In this document: positions 14,587-21,838 of the stretch, piece by piece | Layout of the letters: every line of letters begins with the position of its first letter | How positions within the stretch are numbered: the first letter of the stretch is position 1 | Source of the DNA: a virus | IMG/VR virus record: IMGVR_UViG_3300042556_002288 | Coordinates: 1-25,747 of that record | Length of the DNA stretch: 25,747 bases | Reading direction: 5' to 3' (one strand) | Program-made: the position numbers and the translations under genes | The notes under the pieces: generated by a model | What the model was told of the DNA's origin: nothing | Databases searched by the model: none | Seen by the model: the letters and a program-made list of their open reading frames with translations, nothing else

Positions 14587-16366
14587 TTTTCTTCTTCTTT
14601 ATAGTTACACCAGATAAAGCAAATTTATCTGCTGGGGTCATTAAAGGTTCTTTGTTACTTGCGCCAGACATCGACCCAGCAAGTCCCATATCATTGGCAC
14701 CTGGATCGTCTATGGCTTCTACAAATTCTTTAAACTTTTTAAATTCTTCACGGTAGGTTACATCGCCCATTCCTGACATAGGGTATACTGTTCCCTGTTG
14801 GCGAGTATCGAATTCTGGTCCTACACCTTGGGATCGAATAGCACCAGAGGCGCTATTGACCCATCGTTTCTTTTTATTTATTTGCTCTTTGTCTTTTTGG
14901 AAGTTTGGCTCTTTGGCTTGGGGCTGGACTTCGACTTTGGGCTGGCCTTCTTCGTAGGTGCGGAAGGTGTAACCTGAGTTGCTGGCGATGTCTCCGTCAC
15001 GGACGTCATCGATTTTTCCGAGCTTTCGCTGGAATTGGATGAAGGGGGAGTTGTTGTCTTGCAAGGGTCTACGGTTTGCGTTGGCTTTACTTTTAAGAAA
15101 TCGATTAGGGCTTTTAACATTTTTTTGTTCCTTGTATAATGAATTAATATTTAATTTAGAGTTTCGAATCAACCAATCTTCGGCGGTTTCGTTAAGAACT
15201 TTGGTATCCAAGAAATCATTAGTTTTTTCATAGATTTCATGTATATCTTGCTCTTTACTATCTATATCTCCTGTATTATCAAAAGATACAAATTTCTCAA
15301 AGGTCTCTTTAAAATATTTAGTATTTTTCTGAGATTTCAACCATTTTTCTTGTCGTATCGATTCAACCATCATCCTGGACAATAAAGAGTTTCTTTCTCT
15401 ACTGGTCTCATTGGTGGTATTCACAAATACCATTATTGTTTCATATCCTAATTCTTCTAATTCTTCTTTGATATATGATATTCTGGTTGTATCATCTGCA
15501 GGACCATTAATGATTAAAGGACCACGATTTCGAATTGCTTCTTGCCTGTAATCACTTGTTTTTTCAGACAATTTTTGTTTATCAGCCAAATACTCTTGAG
15601 CCTGTATGAAATTTAGTTCAACAATCTTGGCTTCAGAAATGGCTTCACGAATGATGATATCTTTACCAGAACCAGGTCCGCCGGTAACAAAAATAGCTTT
15701 GAACATACCACGATCTGTAGTTTCATGTAGTCCCATACCTTTACGAGTATCGTGCATTAACTCTTTTGCATGAGTATCTGAAACGTGAGATGGCACACCT
15801 TTCCTAAACTCACCAAAGTTCTTGTTCTTTGCATGTTCTCTCATCTTAGTAGCGGACATACCTTCTGTGCCTTCAGCGTCTGGATCACGATGTCCAGCAG
15901 AATGTACCGTAATCTTTTTAAAGTGGTATTTTCCATGGCCAGCCTCAACACCATTATATTTGTGTAATAAATGGTGCATCTCTTTAACACGATCAGAACC
16001 AACGACCACATGAAGATGTGTTACGCCACTCTTATGTGCTTCTGCTGCATGGTGTAGAATTGTTGGTTTCTCTTTTGAAGCCGCTACGATATTAGTACCG
16101 CCAGATTCTTTTGCTTCTGTTATTGGACCAGAAACATACCGTTTTAGATGTTTAACCTTTTGTTGAGCCGTTAAAGGATTCTTTTTTGTATCTTGTGTAT
16201 GTGAAACAATGATAGAATGAGTTGCATTATTCTTCTTTGCAACTTCTTTTACTTTATCAATTAATTTTAAATGGCCTGCAGTAGGAGGACTCATTCGGCC
16301 AAAGGTAATAACATGGTGTTTTTCACCTTGTTGTTCTTCTTTGATTATGTCTAAAAATGATTTCAT
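14573..16366 (-). CDS. HxGH nucleotidyltransferase fused to P-loop kinase-like domain, capsid-targeting-like N-terminus
   Basis: I take the ATG at 16366 (597 residues); a TTG four codons upstream is less likely because the ATG gives the N-terminus MKSFLDIIKE, which fits the internal-protein targeting pattern. Residues about 18-200 form a nucleotidyltransferase domain: GRMSPPTAGH (23-32, the (H/T)xGH motif) and SATKMR (171-176, the ISSTxxR motif), as in NMN adenylyltransferases and related enzymes. Residues about 220-390 hold a P-loop domain with Walker A GGPGSGKD (229-236), where Asp replaces the usual Ser or Thr. The C-terminal 200 residues are polar and linker-like. The order resembles NadR (NMNAT then ribosylnicotinamide kinase), so NAD-precursor metabolism is plausible, but substrate is not shown. 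Confidence 0.85.
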   Translation of the reverse strand: MKSFLDIIKEEQQGEKHHVITFGRMSPPTAGHLKLIDKVKEVAKKNNATHSIIVSHTQDTKKNPLTAQQKVKHLKRYVSGPITEAKESGGTNIVAASKEKPTILHHAAEAHKSGVTHLHVVVGSDRVKEMHHLLHKYNGVEAGHGKYHFKKITVHSAGHRDPDAEGTEGMSATKMREHAKNKNFGEFRKGVPSHVSDTHAKELMHDTRKGMGLHETTDRGMFKAIFVTGGPGSGKDIIIREAISEAKIVELNFIQAQEYLADKQKLSEKTSDYRQEAIRNRGPLIINGPADDTTRISYIKEELEELGYETIMVFVNTTNETSRERNSLLSRMMVESIRQEKWLKSQKNTKYFKETFEKFVSFDNTGDIDSKEQDIHEIYEKTNDFLDTKVLNETAEDWLIRNSKLNINSLYKEQKNVKSPNRFLKSKANANRRPLQDNNSPFIQFQRKLGKIDDVRDGDIASNSGYTFRTYEEGQPKVEVQPQAKEPNFQKDKEQINKKKRWVNSASGAIRSQGVGPEFDTRQQGTVYPMSGMGDVTYREEFKKFKEFVEAIDDPGANDMGLAGSMSGASNKEPLMTPADKFALSGVTIKKKKNAKI

Positions 16367-16367
16367 C

Positions 16368-17513
16368 TTACTTTGCAAACCTAGGATTGTTTAAAATTGA
16401 GTTTGAAACTTTTACAGGAACTAGTTTAGATACCGGTCTCATCTTTCCTGCTTTGTCTTTTTGTTGCAATACAATACCTTCACCTTGGGACTTTTTGCCA
16501 TCTATACTTGTTTCCATATCTGGATGTGTTACGCCTTTTAATAAATGTTCTGTAGCTTGACCCAAGTGATGTCTAATATCTAAAGACCTTTGAAAGTGTT
16601 TAGAATTATCATCAACATGTTTTTTCAACTTATCATACTCTGCTTGTTTTCTTACTTGACCAACAGGAGTCTTTAATTTACCAACTGATTTCTTTGCTTC
16701 ATCATCTAAATGTTTTTTATAACCTTCCACGGAAGCAGTTTGACCTTTTCTTGTTGTTCTATTTAAGTATGTAGTAAAGTGTCCACCTTTCTTTACATTA
16801 ATGTGTTCTGGTGTCAAATGTTCTGTGCTATGATTCTTTAGTAACTCTTTTGCTTTTTCTAAATGTTTCTCTGTGGCTTGCCTATCTTTTTCTGAATAAG
16901 TATCTGGATCAGGTTTGTATTCGTGTTCAGGAACAAAAACATTATCACTATGTTTAAGTGCCTTTTTACTAACACCATGAGCCACACCTTTTGTAATCTC
17001 AGTATGAACTGCTAAACCAATTGGTGCTTTTGTTTTGGCTTTGTATGTGATTCTATTTGGTGTTGTGGTAGTATGACCATCAGATTTTTCTCCAGGAGAA
17101 TCTGGTGTATGCAGTAAATCTCCTTGAACATGGTGACCTTTATTGACGAATTCGTGGCCATGTTTTAATAATCTTTTGAGTGAAGCAGCATAGTCTGGTT
17201 TATGACCAAAATGCTGGTCAACTTCTTTAGGTGTTCTTGCTATGACACCTCTGGCAATTCTGTGTTTATCTGAAACACCAACACCTTCTTTATCGTGTAT
17301 GACGTGAACAGAGGCACCACCGTCAGTTTTTAATGATGCACCAACAGAGCTTTCTTGTCCCATTCTTTTTTTGTGAAATTGGTGTAGTAGGTCTATTGCA
17401 GTTTGAGTATGTCTTGGATCTTCGTGTGGCAGGTCTTTCGTATGAGTAAGATGACCCAACATCTCATCATCGATGGATGTGGCTTCCCTCAAGAACGTTA
17501 TAAATGACTGCAT
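16368..17513 (-). CDS. Ligase/nucleotidyltransferase-like protein with capsid-targeting-like N-terminus
   Basis: I choose the ATG at 17513 (381 residues) because AGAAGGAAA precedes it. A GTG eight codons upstream lacks this support. The N-terminus MQSFITFLREA fits the T4 targeting pattern, with L8-R9-E10 then Ala exactly as in T4. The body shows elements that line up with the covalent nucleotidyltransferase (DNA/RNA ligase) superfamily: KTDGGAS with candidate lysine K62 (motif I), VQGDLLH at about 129-135 (motif III position), IGLAVHTEI at 165-173, GEGIVLQQK at 344-352 (motif IV) and SKLVPVKV at 362-369 (motif V). The protein is unusually His- and Lys-rich. It resembles a phage family I recall as DUF6267. 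It is the first gene after a consensus late promoter. Ligase activity is not proven. Confidence 0.8.
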   Translation of the reverse strand: MQSFITFLREATSIDDEMLGHLTHTKDLPHEDPRHTQTAIDLLHQFHKKRMGQESSVGASLKTDGGASVHVIHDKEGVGVSDKHRIARGVIARTPKEVDQHFGHKPDYAASLKRLLKHGHEFVNKGHHVQGDLLHTPDSPGEKSDGHTTTTPNRITYKAKTKAPIGLAVHTEITKGVAHGVSKKALKHSDNVFVPEHEYKPDPDTYSEKDRQATEKHLEKAKELLKNHSTEHLTPEHINVKKGGHFTTYLNRTTRKGQTASVEGYKKHLDDEAKKSVGKLKTPVGQVRKQAEYDKLKKHVDDNSKHFQRSLDIRHHLGQATEHLLKGVTHPDMETSIDGKKSQGEGIVLQQKDKAGKMRPVSKLVPVKVSNSILNNPRFAK

Positions 17514-17516
17514 TAA

Positions 17517-17525
17517 TTTCCTTCT
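17517..17525 (-). promoter_or_regulatory. Ribosome-binding site that fixes the start at 17513
   Basis: The minus strand reads AGAAGGAAA, ending three bases before the ATG at 17513. It falls inside the longer reading that would start at a GTG at 17537, so it favours the shorter protein whose N-terminus matches the targeting pattern. Confidence 0.75.
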
Positions 17526-17569
17526 AGAATGCAACACACTATGGTTGCAAAATACGAATCTGGTTTGAT

Positions 17570-17577
17570 TATTTATA
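17570..17577 (-). promoter_or_regulatory. T4-type late promoter, exact consensus
   Basis: The minus strand reads TATAAATA, identical to the T4 late promoter consensus recognised by RNA polymerase carrying gp55. It lies 57 bases upstream of the ATG at 17513 within the only long gap in the window (17514-17649). The gap also holds a weak inverted repeat (ACCCAA/TTGGGT at 17596-17619) between the upstream gene and the promoter. Expected transcript runs leftward through the ligase-like, kinase and charged-protein genes, implying late expression. Confidence 0.75.
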
Positions 17578-17649
17578 CAACATCTTACTTACCATACCCA
17601 AATGATAGAAAAATTGGGTTTGATACATAGTTGTCAAAAATGTTGGATT

Positions 17650-18345
17650 TTACTGCCAGGAAGTACCTTCAAAATCACCCCAATAGGTTCTTAACTCTCC
17701 TTGACCTTTTAGAACATTGAATGGTAGGGTGTGTATCAAACCTCGACTGGAATAATAGTATATCAGTTTTTGTGGTGGTTTGTCAAGCGCCGAAGCGAGA
17801 ATGGCAGAACCAGTTTCGGCACCTATGAATATCTCTGCTTCCATAATGTGGTAAACATTGGTCATAAAATCTGTGCTATATTTCCAATTATCATAGGTTT
17901 GTGGAAGTTCATTTTGAACACAGATTATTTTTTCATAGTCTGGTAGATTATATTCAGTTAGTATCTGGTCAAGTAATTGGCTTGGCCAATTCCTGTATGT
18001 ATTATACGGAGCATCAAACAAAGGAAACACAACTATCTTTTTCTGTGTAGTCTTTGTATTTTTAATTTTGGCAATATCACCAGATATATCTCTAAAGTCC
18101 CAAAGATTTACTTTTCTCCATGGCAAAGTTTGTTGACCGGCTTCAGAAGAAAAGTAGTCCGTATTTTCACAAAGAAATTTAAATAAGTCTTGACAATACT
18201 TGGCAGAATTGATCGTGCCTTCCATCATATGAAACTTTGAATCAGGATTTTTTCTACGAATATATTCTAAAGCATTCAGCAGAGCAATCATATCACCATT
18301 TCTCAATGGTCCACCAAAAGTGTTTGGCGCAATATTAATAACCAT
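17650..18345 (-). CDS. GT9-like (heptosyltransferase-like) glycosyltransferase, short
   Basis: A 231-residue protein with features of the GT-B family 9 enzymes that build LPS cores. KKIVVFPLFDAPYNTYRNWP lies near the middle, where GT9 proteins have a strand followed by a WP segment. AEIFIGAETGSAILASALDKP lies near the C-terminus, where GT9 proteins have the sugar-nucleotide-binding D/ETGxxHLAxALxxP motif. It is shorter than usual GT9 enzymes (about 320-350). The start overlaps the upstream gene by 11 bases, so translation is coupled. It is the last gene of the glycan island, followed by the 136-base gap with the late promoter. Acceptor and sugar unknown. Confidence 0.75.
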   Translation of the reverse strand: MVINIAPNTFGGPLRNGDMIALLNALEYIRRKNPDSKFHMMEGTINSAKYCQDLFKFLCENTDYFSSEAGQQTLPWRKVNLWDFRDISGDIAKIKNTKTTQKKIVVFPLFDAPYNTYRNWPSQLLDQILTEYNLPDYEKIICVQNELPQTYDNWKYSTDFMTNVYHIMEAEIFIGAETGSAILASALDKPPQKLIYYYSSRGLIHTLPFNVLKGQGELRTYWGDFEGTSWQ

Positions 18346-19090
18346 TTAATATTTCTTCCAATTTATTTTGATGTAATAATTTCATTTTTCTGTTTAGATA
18401 ATAGTGCTTCTCAAAAATTGTATTGATGTTCTTACCATTATCCCAAGAAATGTCATCACCATTTCTAAACTGTATATCCCAATCTTCTGCTTTCCAAATT
18501 ACATAACCATCTTTATTCAATAAGTCCGCTAATACAGAAACTCCTGAAAGGCTTGCAATAAAAGGATGTTTACTATTTTTAATGATGTAGGCATTGGTCA
18601 ACAAATCATTACTGTAATCAATATAATGACATTTCTGTAAACCAGATAATGTGTTTGACCTTCTACGGTCATCAACGGTACCTTCAGACCATCGGTCACC
18701 AATATATGGTGTGTCTTGGTGGATTTCAATATTCATTTCAGGAATTTGAATTTCAAAACTATCATCAACTTCAAAATTTAATTTATAATTATCTTTCATG
18801 AAGTTTTCATAACGACAAGTTTCTATTGGTCGGTTTGTATCATTCTTATCTTCACGAATTGGCCAACTACTCATGTGAGTAATATTACCATAAACAAAAA
18901 CTTCATTTGCAAAATTGACATCAGAGAAAAGACCTTGATGTGCTAAGAATTGTTTGATACCCTTAAACTTGGCCATTTCTGGTCGTATAATCAAATCAAT
19001 ATTTCCATAAGACTTCTGTATACCAGACAATACTGGCATACCATTTAGAAAATCACCTAAGTTAGATGTTCCTGATAAGAATATTTTCAT
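18335..19090 (-). CDS. Glycosyltransferase-like protein, GT9-type N-terminus
   Basis: A 251-residue protein. The N-terminus MKIFLSGTSNLGDFLNGMPVL looks like the GT9/GT-B nucleotide fold with its GDxLxxxP segment (as in ADP-heptose:LPS heptosyltransferases, where GDxLLTTPVL occurs). The C-terminal half holds PFIASLSGVSVLADLLNKDGY (about 176-196), comparable to the GxSGxxxLAxLL region of this fold, but without the usual D or E of the DTG motif. It overlaps both neighbours (11 bases and ATGA). It may be a diverged, substrate-recognition or partly inactive relative of the gene at 17650-18345, with which it might form a functional pair. Confidence 0.65.
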   Translation of the reverse strand: MKIFLSGTSNLGDFLNGMPVLSGIQKSYGNIDLIIRPEMAKFKGIKQFLAHQGLFSDVNFANEVFVYGNITHMSSWPIREDKNDTNRPIETCRYENFMKDNYKLNFEVDDSFEIQIPEMNIEIHQDTPYIGDRWSEGTVDDRRRSNTLSGLQKCHYIDYSNDLLTNAYIIKNSKHPFIASLSGVSVLADLLNKDGYVIWKAEDWDIQFRNGDDISWDNGKNINTIFEKHYYLNRKMKLLHQNKLEEILNGY

Positions 19091-19875
19091 TCACTAAATT
19101 CCTTAAAAGCAATAAACCAATCTGAATTTGAAACTGGATGCAATTCAAATAATTCTGGTTTCATTAAGTAAGACATTAATAATAATGTTTGGTCGTCATC
19201 AATTAAATTATTTTTTAGAAGTTCATGAACACTATGATGAACCATAGCTTCCAATTTTGGCCACATCTCTCGGCCTGCAACAATACACGGTCCAGTTATA
19301 TGAACATCATTATTTGCAATAACGTCTTGGATGTATGTTCCTTCTTTCCATTCTTTGATATTAAAGAAGTGTATTTTATTCTTATCAAAAGAATACTTCC
19401 ACTTCTTAACACCATTTAATGTTTCTTCACTTCTACAATAACCAAAGTCTAACCAAGCAATCAAATCAGTTTTGATGAGGTCTAAAGACCTATTAACAAA
19501 AGATGATTTTAAAGCATTGACGAGAACGTAGTCAGCATTCCAGTATTCTGGATTTTTTACTTGCATGGGATTTATTTTACTCTGATACTCAGGACTTTTC
19601 TGAACATCTGTAATTTTTTGTCTTAACTCAATAAAGCTTTTTTGGAAATCGACTGTCAATATTTGTGTTGGTCGATCTTGTCTTAGAAACTCAATCTCTT
19701 TAACCATATCTTTAGAGGTATACACCACCATATCGTTTTCTAGTTTAGCTAGATGACTGAATCTTTCCAAATAAGTTTGAGTTGTTCTTTGTAGATAATG
19801 TGGCAATCCTTTGTCTGGTGTCCAATCACCACGACCAATATCAAAGAAGGCGGTTACAATTGTAATATCATTCAT
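19087..19875 (-). CDS. HtrL/YibB (WlaTC) family putative glycosyltransferase
   Basis: A 262-residue protein whose start DITIVTAFFDIGRGDWTPDK matches the HtrL/YibB family, found in LPS and capsule gene clusters and thought to be glycosyltransferases. Further family-like features: NADYVLVNALKSSFVN (about 113-128), WLDFGYCRS (about 141-149, possible metal or nucleotide site in place of DxD), and AGREMWP (about 200-206), followed by DDDQTLLL (about 226-233). Length is typical. It overlaps the neighbouring genes as ATGA on both sides. The protein is soluble, with no signal or membrane helix. Family call fairly firm; reaction not established. Confidence 0.8.
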   Translation of the reverse strand: MNDITIVTAFFDIGRGDWTPDKGLPHYLQRTTQTYLERFSHLAKLENDMVVYTSKDMVKEIEFLRQDRPTQILTVDFQKSFIELRQKITDVQKSPEYQSKINPMQVKNPEYWNADYVLVNALKSSFVNRSLDLIKTDLIAWLDFGYCRSEETLNGVKKWKYSFDKNKIHFFNIKEWKEGTYIQDVIANNDVHITGPCIVAGREMWPKLEAMVHHSVHELLKNNLIDDDQTLLLMSYLMKPELFELHPVSNSDWFIAFKEFSE

Positions 19876-20495
19876 TTTTTAGCAATCATAGTTAATATAT
19901 TGGGAAGATTGGAAACTGATTTACGAATTTCATCTTCATGATTACAAATATGTATAGGTGTGTATCCTGCTTTATGTGCCAATTTAATTAGACCATGAAC
20001 ATCAAAGTGGTGAAAGTGTTCATTTTCTTTTCTGTGTTTCCACGTTCTAAACCATTCAGCACCCATGTTTTCGTGCATCCATGGTAATGATATCATAATA
20101 TATTTGGTTTGTAAAGAGGCCAACAGTTCGTGTATGTTTGGTTGTGGTATATGTTCAATCGAATCAAAGAATGTTACCACATCAAAACTTTGTTTGGTAA
20201 CATCAGGTACAAATTCAACACCTTGTGGTAGTGGAAAATTTGAAATGTCATGGCCATAGCATTTAGAAACTTTTTGTTGGTGGCAATATTCTAAGAATTT
20301 GCCGTCACCATAACCAAAGTCACAGATAGAATCGAAACTAGTATATTTGTCTAATAAATCAAATCTTAACTTAGACATGGCAAGATTCATCTTAGTATAA
20401 TATTCCATATAGCGAGTATCATACTTCATAATTTCACCAGTTTGATTTTTTTGAAACCAGTGGCCTGGTTCAATCATCTCATAATTTTCAATCAT
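19872..20495 (-). CDS. SAM-dependent methyltransferase, paralogue A
   Basis: A 207-residue class I methyltransferase. SAM-binding motif I is ICDFGYGDGKFLEYC (about 57-71). The acidic residue following beta-2 is D79 in GHDISN. The post-I/motif II region is FDVVTFFDSIEHI (about 104-116). The C-terminal half carries EHFHHFDVHGLIKLA, typical of methyltransferases in O-antigen and sugar clusters. It is clearly paralogous to the gene at 20488-21123 along the whole length, and overlaps it by 8 bases. Substrate is probably a sugar or glycan given the neighbours, but protein or other small-molecule targets are not excluded. Confidence 0.85.
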   Translation of the reverse strand: MIENYEMIEPGHWFQKNQTGEIMKYDTRYMEYYTKMNLAMSKLRFDLLDKYTSFDSICDFGYGDGKFLEYCHQQKVSKCYGHDISNFPLPQGVEFVPDVTKQSFDVVTFFDSIEHIPQPNIHELLASLQTKYIMISLPWMHENMGAEWFRTWKHRKENEHFHHFDVHGLIKLAHKAGYTPIHICNHEDEIRKSVSNLPNILTMIAKK

Positions 20496-21123
20496 TCTTT
20501 TTCGCCACTATTGTCAATATGTTGGGTAAATCACTAAATGGTGTTCTTATTTTATCTTCATCATTACAAACATGAATTATTTTACAACCAGCATCAATCA
20601 GTAATTTTGTCAAACCGTTACAATCAAAATGGTGGAAATGTTCATTTTCTCTACGGTGTTTCCAATTCATGAACCATTCCTTACCACATGATTCGTGATA
20701 CCAAGGAACAGAGATAACAAAGTATTTTGCTTTTTTTGCTTTGAGTATTGGTGTCAAATCTTCAACATCCAAATGTTCCAAAGAATCAAAGAATGTCATT
20801 ACATCAACCTCAACCTCATCAGGATTGTCCACTTTTGTGATATAAGAAGGTAATTGATAATTTGATATATCATAACCATAAGCCTTAGTGCCTTCTATGT
20901 AACAATATTTCAAAAAACTTCCGTTGCCATAACCAAAATCACAGATCGATTTGACACGACCAATATTTGATTCGATTATAGAATATCTTAATTGTGACAT
21001 TTTATCCGTTGTTGGATAAAGATCATATCTCGTTTTAGAATATGTTTCACTATAGTCAGGACCAGGACCAGTTCTAATTTGAAATAGATGTCCAGGCGAT
21101 ACTACCTTATAATTTTCATACAT
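20488..21123 (-). CDS. SAM-dependent methyltransferase, paralogue B
   Basis: A 211-residue class I methyltransferase, paralogue of the gene at 19872-20495. Motif I is ICDFGYGNGSFLKYC and the post-I region is VDVMTFFDSLEHL. The shared blocks W[HK]HR[RK]ENEHFHHFD and LPNILT near the end are nearly identical between the two, while the segment after the first SAM motif diverges, suggesting different acceptors or positions. The start at 21123 overlaps the upstream glycosyltransferase by 8 bases. Tandem duplication with retained motifs implies both are active. Confidence 0.85.
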   Translation of the reverse strand: MYENYKVVSPGHLFQIRTGPGPDYSETYSKTRYDLYPTTDKMSQLRYSIIESNIGRVKSICDFGYGNGSFLKYCYIEGTKAYGYDISNYQLPSYITKVDNPDEVEVDVMTFFDSLEHLDVEDLTPILKAKKAKYFVISVPWYHESCGKEWFMNWKHRRENEHFHHFDCNGLTKLLIDAGCKIIHVCNDEDKIRTPFSDLPNILTIVAKKND

Positions 21124-21838
21124 AATAATTTTTATAGTTGTGAACTATTTCCATTTCAGAAGGCACATTGTTAATATCATAATTTTTATCAGTTGGCCAA
21201 ATATTAAACAAATAAGGATTGTTTGTATATTTTTTGCCACATAACAAATAGTAGTAAGTCATATAACAGTCCATCCAACCCATCGTAGGATAAAAGTTAT
21301 CTTGTATGTAGTCAGCATTTTTATCAATGAATTCTACAACTTTGAAGTAATTGTCTATGAATGTTTTTACTTTAAAAATTGAACCGCCGCCAGCACCATA
21401 ACCTTGAACATCAGGATAAACTCCAGAAAATTCATGTATCATCTTTGTAAATTCTGGATGAAATAGATTTGCGTGTGTTGTTGGATGTCCAGCAACTTCC
21501 CAATCATCTTCAACGGTTACTGGCTTAACCAATACCACATCATCTTCAACCATCATCAGATGTGTTGTATCCGTTTTAATGCAAGCGATATAAAACCTAC
21601 TCAACCATTCTAGTATCTTTTCTTTTCTGTATCCATAAGGTTGAACAGGATAACTCAGATTCTTTTGTGAATGGTAGTATTCGATATTATACTCTTTACA
21701 TAATGTATAATAATCTGGACCACCATCACAAGCAATCATAAAGAAACTATTCGGATGAAACTTACGAATCGATTGAACAGAATGTTCTGTAGCTTTTGGT
21801 TGTGTTGAAACACAGTTAAAGAAACCGATTGTGGCCAT
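21116..21838 (-). CDS. Putative GT-A glycosyltransferase
   Basis: A 240-residue soluble protein with the order of elements of a GT-A enzyme. There is an N-terminal nucleotide-binding region with FFMIACDGGPD (about 32-42), an acidic metal-binding motif LMMVEDDVVLVKP (about 94-106, EDD serving as DxD), GGGSIFKV (about 150-157) for acceptor or donor binding, and a late GWMDCY (about 187-192). It resembles the eukaryotic- and viral-type small glycosyltransferases often found in phage glycan clusters. It overlaps the methyltransferase and epimerase genes by 8 bases and 1 base (TAATG). Specificity unknown. Confidence 0.7.
   Translation of the reverse strand: MATIGFFNCVSTQPKATEHSVQSIRKFHPNSFFMIACDGGPDYYTLCKEYNIEYYHSQKNLSYPVQPYGYRKEKILEWLSRFYIACIKTDTTHLMMVEDDVVLVKPVTVEDDWEVAGHPTTHANLFHPEFTKMIHEFSGVYPDVQGYGAGGGSIFKVKTFIDNYFKVVEFIDKNADYIQDNFYPTMGWMDCYMTYYYLLCGKKYTNNPYLFNIWPTDKNYDINNVPSEMEIVHNYKNYYV

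Noticed and set aside
14878-15120. 80-codon minus-strand frame rich in Ser, Pro and Lys
   Set aside because: It is an out-of-frame shadow in the polar tail of the nucleotidyltransferase/kinase gene, with no convincing ribosome-binding site.
17514-17537. GTG start giving an eight-residue longer ligase-like protein
   Set aside because: The AGAAGGAAA site lies inside this extension and points to the ATG at 17513, which also restores the shared N-terminal pattern.
17596-17619. Inverted repeat ACCCAA/TTGGGT as a terminator
   Set aside because: The stem is only 6 pairs with a 12-base loop and no T-run follows in the direction of transcription; too weak to call.
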